Source: Mayfieldus sp963781495
GTDB lineage: Bacteria > Actinomycetota > Thermoleophilia > Solirubrobacterales > 70-9
Direction of reading: 5' to 3'
Length of the DNA stretch: 64,000 nucleotides
Assembly: GCA_963781495.1 (NCBI GenBank)
Contig: CAWAFX010000002.1
Coordinates: 1,736,001-1,800,000 of the forward strand
Shown here: positions 18,101 through 25,596 of the stretch, piece after piece
Position numbering within the stretch: position 1 is the first letter of the stretch
How the letters are laid out: each line of letters opens with the position of its first letter
Notes under the pieces: generated by a model
Database searches by the model: none
What the model saw: the letters and a program-made list of their open reading frames with translations, nothing else
Told to the model about the DNA's origin: nothing
Made by a program: the position numbers and the translations under genes

Positions 18101-18207
18101 GTCGGGACGACCAGGACCGGGTCGCGGCCTAGCGCGGCGAGGAAGCGCTCGCGGATCAGCCCGGCGCGGCCTGAATTCAGCGGTCCGTGTACGAGATGCA
18201 GCGGCAT
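15151..18207 (-). CDS. addB: AddB-type nuclease subunit with degenerate P-loop
   Basis: The 1018-residue product has the AddB layout of an inactivated helicase-like N-terminal half and a C-terminal PD-(D/E)XK nuclease (EALDRLYKER region, then YDYKLARAV). Four cysteines typical of the AddB Fe-S cluster are present: one in DVCSYRWF and CxxxCxxxxxC in QCPRFCGFAPICRR. The Walker A segment reads GPLNSGRAG, so the catalytic lysine and Ser/Thr are replaced; ATP binding at this site is unlikely, unlike Bacillus AddB. It is the first gene of the addB-addA unit. The start ATG at 18207 lacks an obvious ribosome binding site. Confidence 0.87.
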   Translation of the reverse strand: MPLHLVHGPLNSGRAGLIRERFLAALGRDPVLVVPTLDDVFAFERELCEPGAVLGGSVLVFAGLFGEVARSAGEAVPRPLSEVQRARLVRAAMQGAELGPLRRSAARPGFATALGELIGDFQAAMLGPGSVAAGSATLEGSAYLDALTGLYRGYAELRDSIGKADAHAIAHAAIYALRRDPDSWRGRPVFLYGFDDLTVEQRELVAGLAAAGEVTVSLTYEDRAALVDRARLLEQLKQLGVDSETRTEPDPENTGSPLLFSLERGFLRSEPRGHPHDDSLKILRSAGDRGEAELIGAEVARLLAAGSQPGEIAVAERDAAGRGALQARVLRGFGIPVALEADVPVTHSGTGTCLLALLRAAFGDGTAADLLAYLRGPRRAPSGRVDWLERSIRRRRLRSVEEALAEWERLAKEPLRDLHRLRERAADRPRLLAEVALLARDIAQWPRATEGLRGEIPDHNAAFELRAGERIAQAAEELAELRGLEPSPRELIAIVDGLTMPAWTGPTEGRVRIASPYALRATRVAHLFVASLQDGEFPRHGTGGPFLSDEQRAALGLPERAETDAEERYLFGVCLALPTERLFLSYKASDEAGGAEPRSPFIDDVRRLLDPPPPEDPDSADPLEGALFRTRGLGEVTFAAADAPSERELARSLAVSVGDAAATIEALGVDEVRAARLSTVLAAAEEVDRATRDPGPLRVEAVIEGLKAVPAYGGTTLETFDVCSYRWFVDHELDPEPLDPTPEPLTQGGLMHEALDRLYKERPGEDALPRPGDLDRWIGRGREIVDEVTADLSDHPADRTMRRRIERLLVAFLRREASRENPRLRPALLEAGFGEGEGAEKPPLRIRDWALHGRIDRVDRGDGVGLAYDYKLARAVTPFAKFLQEGKLQLPLYLLALRELWQIDVVGGVYQPLRPTTNARPRGLVRADDGAELLGDLALYDGDLLSGEDFEAALEDAADRATQAVARMRGGAITRDPGPPEGIKGHGQCPRFCGFAPICRRERAPFVVPDDEEEEEAT

Positions 18208-18315
18208 CGGCGCTCAGGTCCAGCATATGGAGGTCCACGGCGCGTCCCGGAGCGCCCATTTGGCGCATTTCGAGCCACGATTTGCCGTCCCCGGACGCCT
18301 CTATCTTGGGCCCCG

Positions 18316-18771
18316 ATGCCGCTCTGCTTCGTAGACCCAGCCGACGCGATCCGCGCGATCGCCGACTCGATCGGCCGTGAGGCGCGGCGCCAGCTGCTCG
18401 GCGAGGCGGTCCGCGCCTGGGTCGACGAGATCCCCGACGACGAGCTCGAGACCCACTACGCAAAGGCGCTCTCGGAGCTCGACGAGCACGACCTTTCGAT
18501 GCTCGCCGCCTGGCACGGCTCGCTCGATGTCGGCCAGCCGGTCCCCAGCCGCGACTTCCTGATGGGCGCCTTCGGCTCCCTCGGCAGCAATCGCCGCGAG
18601 GCGTTGAAGCTGGCGGCCGGGTTCCGCGGCGAGGAGGCGGTCGACGCCGGAGTCACCGAGGAGCGGGCGCTGGAGACGGTGGTCGAGTGGCTCTCGCCGC
18701 CACGCTTGATGGAGCTGGCGGCCGAAGCCGTCGACCTCTACATCTGGGACCGCGCCGGCTCGGACAACTAG
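18316..18771 (+). CDS. Conserved-looking helical protein of unknown function
   Basis: The 151-residue product is predicted mostly helical and acidic, with AWHGSLDVGQPVPSRDFLMGAFGSLGSNRREALK in the centre. There is no signal peptide, membrane segment or recognisable catalytic motif. ATG 18316 follows a TATCTT box by 8 nt, which supports a leaderless start. It is divergent from addB and convergent with arsI. I do not recognise the family. Confidence 0.65.
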   Translation: MPLCFVDPADAIRAIADSIGREARRQLLGEAVRAWVDEIPDDELETHYAKALSELDEHDLSMLAAWHGSLDVGQPVPSRDFLMGAFGSLGSNRREALKLAAGFRGEEAVDAGVTEERALETVVEWLSPPRLMELAAEAVDLYIWDRAGSDN

Positions 18772-18781
18772 CCGTCGCCGC

Positions 18782-19198
18782 TCAGCAGCAGGCCGAGCCG
18801 GACGGCTCCGCCGCTGCCGGCTCTTCGATGTCCCCATGGGTGGTGAATATCTCCCAAGGGTTGCCATCGGGGTCCCGGACCCAGATCTTGTCCTGGCGGG
18901 CGTAGCAGCAGGTCGTGTCCCTCTCCTCGAAGCTGGCAAGACCTTCCTTGGTCAGCCGCAGCCGCGCCGCCAGCACGTCATCGGTGGAGGCGACCTGGAT
19001 CCCTGCATGGTTGAGGGCTCCCAGCTCGTGCCGCTCTCCCTCGTTGAGGGTGAAGTTGAGGGCCGGCTCGGCGAGCTCGAACTTCGCGTAGTCGGGCCGC
19101 ACCTTGGACGGCTCGACGCCGAACAAGGCTCGGTAGAAGGGGATCGAGCGCTCGACCTTGCTGACGGTGAGCGCCAGGTGCGGTCTCAGGACAGCCAT
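18782..19198 (-). CDS. arsI: ArsI/CadI-family VOC protein (C-As lyase type)
   Basis: The 138-residue product is a vicinal-oxygen-chelate fold protein. The vicinal cysteines 97-98 in DTTCCYARQDKIWV are the arsenic-binding pair of ArsI dioxygenases, and the Fe(II) ligands are placeable as His7, His64 and Glu116. ArsI cleaves the carbon-arsenic bond of trivalent methyl- or aromatic arsenicals; CadI-type members respond to metals. The ATG lies inside the 3' end of arsR (13-nt overlap), so both are expressed together. The C-terminus ends in SACC, an extra cysteine pair that may add metal binding. Confidence 0.85.
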   Translation of the reverse strand: MAVLRPHLALTVSKVERSIPFYRALFGVEPSKVRPDYAKFELAEPALNFTLNEGERHELGALNHAGIQVASTDDVLAARLRLTKEGLASFEERDTTCCYARQDKIWVRDPDGNPWEIFTTHGDIEEPAAAEPSGSACC

Positions 19199-19539
19199 TG
19201 CGACAGCTCCTCCAGAGCTTCGGGGATGACGTAGTAGTAGGCCCAGAGCCCGCGTCGCTCTGAGCCCACGATCCCGGCCTCGCGGAGGATCTTCAGATGA
19301 TGCGAGACGGTGGGCTGGGAGAGATCGAAGAGGGGGACCAGCTCGCAGACGCATACCTCGCCGGCGTGTCTGCGCAGGACGTCGACCAGCTGCATGCGGA
19401 CGGGATCGCCGAGCGCCTTCGCGACCGAGGCCATCCGCTCTGCCTCGGCGCGCTCGATGTCCGGGTAGGCAACCGGCTCGCAGCATGGCTCTCCGGCGGG
19501 GCGCTTCTGCTTCGGGGCGAGCCGGAGATCGACAGCCAT
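19186..19539 (-). CDS. arsR: ArsR arsenic-responsive repressor
   Basis: The 117-residue product is a small ArsR/SmtB winged-helix repressor with EVCVCELVPLFDLSQPTVSHHLKILREAG. Cys63 and Cys65 are the alpha-3 As(III)/Sb(III) site, and Cys19-Cys20 near the N-terminus can supply a third ligand. It is expected to repress both arsR-arsI and the divergent aqpS-arsC through the 55-bp AT-rich spacer, releasing DNA when arsenite binds. Confidence 0.92.
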   Translation of the reverse strand: MAVDLRLAPKQKRPAGEPCCEPVAYPDIERAEAERMASVAKALGDPVRMQLVDVLRRHAGEVCVCELVPLFDLSQPTVSHHLKILREAGIVGSERRGLWAYYYVIPEALEELSQWLS

Positions 19540-19594
19540 CGATATAGATATATCAATTCAAATCAAGAACGTCAATGTAATATCGTTCGCCCCA
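19540..19594. promoter_or_regulatory. Divergent arsR/aqpS promoter region
   Basis: This 55-bp spacer is strikingly AT-rich against its surroundings. It has overlapping GATATA/GATATATC elements next to the arsR start and TAATATCGT 8-11 nt before aqpS. It is the only place for both promoters and for an ArsR operator. Confidence 0.6.
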
Positions 19595-20293
19595 ATGAAC
19601 CGGCCGTCCTTGCTGCACCGTTCCCTGGCCGAGGGCATGGCGGCGTTCGGGCTCGTGTTCGCCGGCTGCGGGGCGATCGTCGCCAATGCGAGCCGCGGTG
19701 CCGGCCTGGGCGACGTCGGCGTGGCGCTGGCCTTCGGGCTCGTGATCATGGTGATGGTCTACGCGACCGGTCACCTGTCGGGAGCTCACATCAACCCGGC
19801 CGTAACGGTGGCCTTCACGCTCAGCCGTCACTTTCCCGCCCGCGAGGCCCTGGCCTATATCGCGGCGCAATGCGCTGGTGCGATCCTCGCCGCGCTTTTG
19901 CTGCTCGCTGTCTGGCCGAGCCAGCCGGCGGACCTCGGCGCGACGACCCCGAGCGTCGGTGCGGGGAGTGCACTGGTCTACGAGGCGGTGCTGAGCGCGA
20001 TGCTGATGTTCGTGATCGTCGCTGTCGCGACCGATACTCGCGCCGTCGGGGCGGCCGCCGCGATCGCGATCGGGGGAACGATCGGGCTCGACGCGCTGGT
20101 GGGCGGGGCGGTGACGGGTGCCTCGATGAACCCGGCTCGCTCGCTCGGCCCGGCCCTGGTGGCGGGCGAGTGGCGGGATTTCTGGATCTATGTTCTCGGC
20201 CCACTGGCGGGAGCGTCGATCGGAGCCTTCGCCTACCAGCTCGTGCGCGGCAGCCCAGCCCCCCAGCCCTCGTTCGAAGACGCGGGCCCCTGA
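19595..20293 (+). CDS. aqpS: Aquaglyceroporin of an arsenic cluster (AqpS-like)
   Basis: The 232-residue product is a six-helix MIP channel. Both pore NPA motifs are intact, in GAHINPAVT and GASMNPARS. In Sinorhizobium an AqpS next to ArsC lets the arsenite made from arsenate leave the cell down its gradient (established there). The gene is divergent from arsR and overlaps arsC by one base (TGATG). A TATCGT element 8 nt before the ATG is the likely -10 box. Confidence 0.88.
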   Translation: MNRPSLLHRSLAEGMAAFGLVFAGCGAIVANASRGAGLGDVGVALAFGLVIMVMVYATGHLSGAHINPAVTVAFTLSRHFPAREALAYIAAQCAGAILAALLLLAVWPSQPADLGATTPSVGAGSALVYEAVLSAMLMFVIVAVATDTRAVGAAAAIAIGGTIGLDALVGGAVTGASMNPARSLGPALVAGEWRDFWIYVLGPLAGASIGAFAYQLVRGSPAPQPSFEDAGP

Positions 20294-20700
20294 TGGCCCG
20301 GGTCCTCTTCGTCTGCCTGCACAACGCCGGCCGCTCGCAGATCAGCGAGGCTCTGTTCACTCGCCAGGCCGCCGACCGACACGAGGCGCGCTCGGCCGGG
20401 ACCGAGCCCGCCGGCCGGGTTCATTCCGAGGTCGCCGAGGCGATGAAGGAAATCGGCATCGACCTCTCCGACCGCACCCCGCGCAAGCTGGACCGCGCCG
20501 ATGCCGAGTGGGCCGACGTCGTGGTGACAATGGGCTGCGGCGATAGCTGCCCCTACATACCGGGCAAGCGCTACCTGGACTGGGAGCTCGAGGATCCTGC
20601 CGGGCGCCCGCTCGAGGAGGTGCGGGCGACGCGCGAGGAGATCGGCCGCCGCGTCGCGTCCCTGCTCGAGGAGCTGGACGCCGGCGCGACCTCCGCCTAG
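20293..20700 (+). CDS. arsC: Arsenate reductase, low-molecular-weight phosphatase family
   Basis: The 135-residue product begins VLFVCLHNAGRSQ, the CX5R phosphatase loop with Cys8 and Arg14. Cys82 and Cys86 in GCGDSCPY are placed like the redox cascade cysteines of thioredoxin-coupled ArsC, and an Asp lies in LDWELEDP as general acid. It reduces arsenate to arsenite. The start ATG overlaps the aqpS stop. The stop overlaps the convergent glycosyltransferase stop in a shared CTAG (20697-20700). Confidence 0.92.
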   Translation: MARVLFVCLHNAGRSQISEALFTRQAADRHEARSAGTEPAGRVHSEVAEAMKEIGIDLSDRTPRKLDRADAEWADVVVTMGCGDSCPYIPGKRYLDWELEDPAGRPLEEVRATREEIGRRVASLLEELDAGATSA

Positions 20701-22442
20701 TCGGCTTGGGCCAGCTTCGGCTCCGGCCCGGCGGGAAGCGAGCCGCCGCAGCGGTCTCCGTGCAGCCTGTAGACCTCGACCATCGGCCCGGGGCGGTCGT
20801 ATTCGAGCGGGTAGAAGTCGTAGGTGAAGTCGTAGTCGAAGGGCACGACGTCCTGGTCCGGTCCGCCCGGGCGGTCGACGTCGCCCCAGGGCGAGGTGCT
20901 GTAGCGGACGTCGCCGTGGCGGGCGAGGGCCCGGTAGTAGCCGCGAGCGCGGTCGCCGATCAGGTCGTCCTTCAGCGCCAGGCCCCAGTAGTCCGAGCTG
21001 GCCACGACCCAGCAATAGCCGTGCTGCAGATAGGCGCGCACCAGGCGGTCGCTGAGATAGCGGGCGTAGGGCGCTTCGCCCCCCAACAGCAGACGGGGGC
21101 TGGTGATCCCATGCTGCCAGGGTGAGTTCCAGGCGTTGGCGAAGAACGGCTCGGTCATCACCTTGGCGTCGCGGGGCACGTGCCCCAGCATCCAGTCGCG
21201 GGTCAGGTTCAGCGTGTGCGCCCGGCTCAGCACCCGGTCGTCGTGCAGCGAGTGGACCAGGCCCTGGGTCCCGAGCGCCAGGGCGGCAAGGCCCGCCAGG
21301 GCGCCCGCGATCTCCGGCCGCCGCATGCGCGCCGCGGCCCAGTCGGCGGCGCGCACGGCTCCGTAGGCGGCGAGGATGCAGGCGATCGGGAAGACGGGCA
21401 GAACCCAGCGCCCGAAGTAGCGCGACTGCAGGCCGATGTAGAGCAGGAAGATCGGGACGATCGGGATCAGGACAAGGGCCCGGCGGCGGTCCTCGCGGGC
21501 CAGCAGCACCGCGCCGCCGAGCGCGGCCAGCGCGGGAAGCCAGCCGAATCCCCAGCTGAAGGTGCGCAGGTAGTGCAGCAGGCCGCCGTGGGCGGACTCG
21601 CCGAACTTGTGCTTGTCGACGACGTCGTTCTGGATCCCAAGACTGCCGAGGAAGTGGCCGGGATGGATGACGGCAAACGGGTTGAAGACCACGAACGCGG
21701 CCAGCGCCGCCCCGAGGCCGACCAGCAGTCCGCGCCGCGGCGAGATGGCGCCCGGCCCGCGCGGGGCAAGCAAAGCCGCGGTCAGCATCGGCACGACGAC
21801 GATTCCGTCCAGGTACTTGGTTGCCGCGGCGACGCCGACGAAGATGCCGGCGAGCAGGTAGTCGCGCCGCTCCCCGCGGCGCAGGATGCCCGCCGTCCCG
21901 ATCAGCGAGGCGGCCGCCGCCGCGGTGGCGGGGACGTTGTTGAGCGCGACGTGCGAGTAGAAGACGGGCAGGAAGGCGACCGCCATCAGCAGCGCCGCCA
22001 CCAGCCCGGTGCGGCGGTCGAAGAAGCGGCTCGCGGCGGCGAAGGTGAGCCCGACGGCGAGGGTGCCGATCACCGCGACGACCAGCCGCGCGGTCTCGAA
22101 CAATCCGGCGCGGTCGGGCACGTCGCCGATCAGCCGGTGGGCCTGGGAGCCTCCGTGCTGGACCGCGAAGACAGCCTGCAGCAGGTAGGTCAGCAGCGGC
22201 GGGTTTTGCATGTATTGGGGGTTGAGGCTGCCCGCATCGAGCATCCGCACCGCCTTGCGGACGTAGACCCGCTCCTCGTCGATCTGGTAAGCGAACGGGA
22301 GCCCGTACTTGATCCCCCAGAGGCGCAGCCCGAGGGCCAGCAGCAGGATCGCGCCGAGGATCAGCATCCAGGGCTCGACCCGCGACCCCTGGAGACGATC
22401 ACGCAGGGCCGCGAGGGGCCGGGTTCGCAGAGCGGTCGCCAA
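20697..22442 (-). CDS. GT39/PMT-like polytopic glycosyltransferase
   Basis: The product has up to 581 residues. A GT-C fold is indicated by a first helix followed by the catalytic-type acidic motif QIDEER, and by about ten further helices (LLTYLLQAVF, VAAATKYLDGIVVVP, ALVLIPIVPIFLLYIG and others). A soluble C-terminal region of about 180 residues ends the protein. Such enzymes use polyprenyl-phosphate sugars to glycosylate proteins or lipids outside the membrane. The start is uncertain: TTG 22442, 12 nt after the upstream HAD stop, gives a 25-residue cytoplasmic lead; ATG 22367 is the alternative. It is the last gene of a four-gene minus-strand unit. Confidence 0.75.
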   Translation of the reverse strand: MATALRTRPLAALRDRLQGSRVEPWMLILGAILLLALGLRLWGIKYGLPFAYQIDEERVYVRKAVRMLDAGSLNPQYMQNPPLLTYLLQAVFAVQHGGSQAHRLIGDVPDRAGLFETARLVVAVIGTLAVGLTFAAASRFFDRRTGLVAALLMAVAFLPVFYSHVALNNVPATAAAAASLIGTAGILRRGERRDYLLAGIFVGVAAATKYLDGIVVVPMLTAALLAPRGPGAISPRRGLLVGLGAALAAFVVFNPFAVIHPGHFLGSLGIQNDVVDKHKFGESAHGGLLHYLRTFSWGFGWLPALAALGGAVLLAREDRRRALVLIPIVPIFLLYIGLQSRYFGRWVLPVFPIACILAAYGAVRAADWAAARMRRPEIAGALAGLAALALGTQGLVHSLHDDRVLSRAHTLNLTRDWMLGHVPRDAKVMTEPFFANAWNSPWQHGITSPRLLLGGEAPYARYLSDRLVRAYLQHGYCWVVASSDYWGLALKDDLIGDRARGYYRALARHGDVRYSTSPWGDVDRPGGPDQDVVPFDYDFTYDFYPLEYDRPGPMVEVYRLHGDRCGGSLPAGPEPKLAQAD

Positions 22443-22453
22443 GCCGGGGAAGA

Positions 22454-23092
22454 CTAGGCGGAACCGCGGAGGGCGGCGTTGATCTCCGGTATCGCCTGCT
22501 CGTTGTCGCGGAAATGCACCGCGGTCATGCCGAGCTCGCGCGCCGCCTCGCAGTTGACCTCGACGTCGTCGACGAACAGGCAGCGGTCGGCGGCGACACA
22601 GAGGCGCTCGAGCAGGATCTCGTAGATGCGCGGCTCCGGCTTGCGGCAGCTGACGAAGGCCGAGTCGACGACGAGCTCGAACAGCTCGTCGATCGGCACC
22701 ATCGAGCGCCACAGCGGCTCCCATTCGCGAACGTTGTTGGTCAGCAGCGCCATCCGCAGCCCGCGGCCCTTGAGCTCGCGCATCAAGTCGATCATCGGCG
22801 GATTGGGCTCCAGAGCCTCGAAGTAGATCTCGCTGAAGCGGTGCATCTCGGGCCGGTGCCCGAGCTCGGGCTCGAGCTCGTCGGCGATCCGGGACAGGAA
22901 GTCGGCCTCGCTGATCTCGCCTTTCTCGAGCTCGAAGAGGGGGTGGCTGCCGTCGCGCTCCGCCAGGCTCTGCATCGCGGTGCCCAGGGTCTCCATCGCG
23001 ATCCCGGTCTGGTCCTGAAAGGCGAGGAACGACTGGATCAGCGGCGTGGTCAGGACGCCGCCGAAGTCGGAGATGATCGCCTCGGTGCTCAA
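22454..23092 (-). CDS. HAD-superfamily hydrolase (subfamily IA)
   Basis: The 212-residue product carries the HAD motifs: ISDFGGVL with nucleophile Asp9, LLTNN (motif II), KPEP (motif III) and FVDDVEVN (motif IV). The usual second Asp of motif I is Gly, as in the epoxide-hydrolase-N/haloacid-dehalogenase-like branch, so a non-phosphate or unusual substrate is possible. Its ATG overlaps the stop of the upstream gene (ATGA), showing coupling. Confidence 0.85.
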   Translation of the reverse strand: MSTEAIISDFGGVLTTPLIQSFLAFQDQTGIAMETLGTAMQSLAERDGSHPLFELEKGEISEADFLSRIADELEPELGHRPEMHRFSEIYFEALEPNPPMIDLMRELKGRGLRMALLTNNVREWEPLWRSMVPIDELFELVVDSAFVSCRKPEPRIYEILLERLCVAADRCLFVDDVEVNCEAARELGMTAVHFRDNEQAIPEINAALRGSA

Positions 23093-23829
23093 GCGTTCGG
23101 CGAGGAGACGATTTCGTAGCGGCCGAGCCCGGGCCTGCCCTCCATCGACCAGCGAAAGAAGGCGAAGTCGAGGCGGCGGTCGCCGAGGTCGAGCGAGGTG
23201 CCGCAGACGATCGAGCCGCCGGCCCGGATCGGGGGGCGGGGCTCGCCGTCTTCCGCCGGCCAGAGCTCGAGGGTCGCGCGCAGCTGGCGGCCATCGTCGT
23301 CGAAATGGGTCGAGAGCAGTGGCTCGCGGATCGGGGTCAGCTCGCCGTCGGCGTCGGCGAGGGCGGCGACGATCTCCTCCTCGCCGTGTTGCCCGGCGCC
23401 GCGCGGGCGCGCCGCCCGCAGGGCGAGGATGCCGCCATCGCTGAAGGCGACCGCGATCGAGCGGATTCGGGAAATCTCGTCCGGGTCGGCTTCGCTGACC
23501 GCGTCGGAGCGAACGCCGAGGCAGGTCAGCTGCTGCGCTTCGCCGTTGCGGCGCAGCTCTCCGGCGACCCGGCAGACCGCCAGCTCCTCGCTGCCGGTGC
23601 GTTCGCCGCGGAGGCTGATCGGGGTCCCGATCCGCGACAGCTCGAGGCTCGCCGAGACCCCGTCGACCTCCAGCCCCACGGTCGCCTCGCCGCCTTCGTC
23701 GCTCAGCTCTGCTCCGGCGTCGGCGCCGGCGGCGATGACGTCGTCGTGATCGAAGAGGATCGCGGCCCCGGAGGGGCGCAGGGTGCCCGAGATGCCGCTC
23801 TCAGGATCGGCGAAGTCGAAGCCCATCAT
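23089..23829 (-). CDS. Unrecognised all-beta-looking cytoplasmic protein
   Basis: The 246-residue product is acidic with alternating short strands (GAAILFDHDDVIAAG, ASLELSRIG, LRATLELWPAE, LDFAFFRWSMEG) and no helix-rich segment, signal or membrane span. I know of no named family. It overlaps the upstream fxsA gene by 4 nt and the downstream HAD gene by 4 nt, so it is part of the fxsA-to-GT39 unit. Confidence 0.65.
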   Translation of the reverse strand: MMGFDFADPESGISGTLRPSGAAILFDHDDVIAAGADAGAELSDEGGEATVGLEVDGVSASLELSRIGTPISLRGERTGSEELAVCRVAGELRRNGEAQQLTCLGVRSDAVSEADPDEISRIRSIAVAFSDGGILALRAARPRGAGQHGEEEIVAALADADGELTPIREPLLSTHFDDDGRQLRATLELWPAEDGEPRPPIRAGGSIVCGTSLDLGDRRLDFAFFRWSMEGRPGLGRYEIVSSPNA

Positions 23830-24338
23830 GAGGGCGGCGTGCGGCGCGACTGCGGACCGTCGGGCCGGTGCTCCAGCTCGCCCGAGCCGTTCGAGGGCAC
23901 CTCCCTGGCGCTGCCCTCGAAGTCGTAGGGACGCTGGCTGGTGGGGCGGGGGCCGCCCCCGGTCGGCATCCCGACCGGGACCACGCGGCGGCGCAGGTAG
24001 CGGAACAGCCCGGAGCGGATCACCGCCCGGGTGGGAGGCAGCAGGAGCAGCAGCCCGGCGACGTCGGAGATGAAGCCCGGGGTCAGAAGCAGGGTGCCGC
24101 CGACCGCGATCATCACCCCGTCGGCGGCCTCGCGGCCGGGAAAGCGCCCCTCGGCGATCGCGCCGCTGAAGCGCCGCCAGGCGGAGCGGCCCTGGTGGCG
24201 CAGCAGCATCGAGCCGAGCACCGCGTCGGCGAGCAGGATCGCCAGCGTCGGCAGGATGCCGATCGCCTCGCCGACCTTGACGATCACGTAGATCTCAGCG
24301 ATCGGAACGACGATGAAGAGCAGGACAAGGAACGCCAT
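23826..24338 (-). CDS. fxsA: FxsA-family membrane protein
   Basis: The 170-residue product shows the FxsA pattern: a first helix LVLLFIVVPIAEIYVIVKV, a second helix (LAILLADAVLGSMLLRHQG), the loop with EAADGVMIAVGGTLLLTPGFISDVAGLLLLLPP, then a basic cytoplasmic tail. FxsA in E. coli modulates phage exclusion; in general its role is unclear. The ATG at 24338 has a TAGGCT box 9 nt upstream. It faces the divergent DUF59 gene at 24380. Confidence 0.88.
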   Translation of the reverse strand: MAFLVLLFIVVPIAEIYVIVKVGEAIGILPTLAILLADAVLGSMLLRHQGRSAWRRFSGAIAEGRFPGREAADGVMIAVGGTLLLTPGFISDVAGLLLLLPPTRAVIRSGLFRYLRRRVVPVGMPTGGGPRPTSQRPYDFEGSAREVPSNGSGELEHRPDGPQSRRTPPS

Positions 24339-24367
24339 TGGTCCGGAAGCCTATTGGGGCGCTCATC

Positions 24368-24373
24368 TACCAT
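24368..24373 (+). promoter_or_regulatory. -10 box TACCAT, leaderless start
   Basis: TACCAT ends 6 nt before ATG 24380 with no ribosome binding site between. Confidence 0.55.
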
Positions 24374-24379
24374 GAAGGC

Positions 24380-24694
24380 ATGGCAACCGAGAACGGCACC
24401 ACCACCGAGGACGAGGTCCTGGAGGCGCTCGAAGAGGTCATCGATCCCGAGCTTGGGCTCGACTTCGTCTCCCTGGGGCTGGTCTACGAGGTCGAGGTCG
24501 AGGGCCCCGAGGTCTACGTGACCTTCACCCTGACCACGCCGGCCTGCCCGATCGGGCCCCAGGTTTCAGAGCAGATGAAGGAGTTCGTCGGCGGACTGCC
24601 GGGGGTCGAGAAGGTGCACCCGAAGATGATCTTCGACCCGCCCTGGTCCCCGGAGATGATGTCCGAGGACGCCAAGTTCGCGCTCGGCTACTGA
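24380..24694 (+). CDS. DUF59/MIP18-family metal-sulfur cluster assembly factor (SufT-like)
   Basis: The 104-residue product is a single DUF59 domain: DEVLEALEEVIDPELGLDFVSLGLVYEVEV, then TLTTPACPIG with the conserved cysteine, and a C-terminal PPWSPEMMSEDAKFALGY tail. SufT, MIP18 and PaaD proteins help mature Fe-S enzymes. It stands alone, 15 kb from the SUF genes in this window. ATG 24380 is supported by TACCAT 6 nt upstream; an earlier in-frame ATG at 24338 overlaps the fxsA start and is rejected. The last 7 nt overlap the convergent transporter gene. Confidence 0.85.
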   Translation: MATENGTTTEDEVLEALEEVIDPELGLDFVSLGLVYEVEVEGPEVYVTFTLTTPACPIGPQVSEQMKEFVGGLPGVEKVHPKMIFDPPWSPEMMSEDAKFALGY

Positions 24695-25566
24695 GCCGGG
24701 TGCGGTTCCTCGGCGGCCGATAGCGGCGCCGGGATCAGCGCCGCGGCCGAGATCACAAGCGCGAAGGCGAGCATGCGGGCGACCAGCCCCAGCGAGTCGC
24801 CCGGCAGCGGATCGCCGAAGATGATCGGGCCGGCGGCGATCGTGACCGCGTTGGCGGCGACGCTGGTCACCGCGATCACCGGCACCGCGTCGCCGAGCTG
24901 AAGGCTGCGGGCCGAGACCAGCAGGCCGATCAGCGACAGCACCAGCACCGCCAGCGGCAGCGGGTTCAGAAGCAGCGCCCCGGCTCCGTCGCCGAGGCTG
25001 TGGCTGGCGCCCTTGATCGAGACGTCGGAGGCCCCCCAGAGAAGCCCCGCGGCGGCGCCGAACAGGACCCCCTGATGGCTCCGTCCCGTTGCCGCCGCGG
25101 AGACGGCGAGGCCGGCTGCGGCGACCAGGCCCACGTAGAGGGCGATTGCCGGCGGGTCGAAGTCGGAGTGGGCGCTGTCGCCGGCTCCGTTCAGGGTCGC
25201 GGCGAGGAACGCGAGCCCGGCGGCCGCCAGCGCCACCGCCAGCCACTCGCGCCGCGAGACCTCGAAGCCGAAGGCGCGGTCGGCGATCACGGTGAGGAAG
25301 ACCAGCCCGCCGGCGATCACCGACTGGACGAGCGAGATCGGGGCCAGCGAGAGCGCCGCCGCGTGTAGGCCCCAGGACCCCATCGCGACGACGATCCCGA
25401 GCGTGTACCAGCCGGAGCCGAACAGCACCAGCGAGCTGTGCACGGGGCGGCGGAAGTCGACCGCGGGCGCCCGCACGGCGCCGCGCTGCTTATAGAGAAA
25501 GCCGAAGATCGAGGAGAGTGCCGTCGCCAGGGCGAGCAGCAGTCCCACCTGAACCGAGAGGGACAT
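24688..25566 (-). CDS. DMT-superfamily transporter (EamA/NIPA-like)
   Basis: The 292-residue product has about nine hydrophobic helices in two related halves. Recognisable pieces are the first helix with SSIFGFLYKQRGA, WGLHAAALSLAPISLVQSVIAGGLVFL in the first half and GLLWGASDVSIKGAS in the second. The EamA/NIPA group exports metabolites or transports Mg; the substrate is not inferable. It stands alone on its strand and its 3' end overlaps the DUF59 gene by 7 nt. Confidence 0.8.
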   Translation of the reverse strand: MSLSVQVGLLLALATALSSIFGFLYKQRGAVRAPAVDFRRPVHSSLVLFGSGWYTLGIVVAMGSWGLHAAALSLAPISLVQSVIAGGLVFLTVIADRAFGFEVSRREWLAVALAAAGLAFLAATLNGAGDSAHSDFDPPAIALYVGLVAAAGLAVSAAATGRSHQGVLFGAAAGLLWGASDVSIKGASHSLGDGAGALLLNPLPLAVLVLSLIGLLVSARSLQLGDAVPVIAVTSVAANAVTIAAGPIIFGDPLPGDSLGLVARMLAFALVISAAALIPAPLSAAEEPHPAQ

Positions 25567-25596
25567 CGGCCCGCCAGGGTAGCGGCGCCGACGGGC

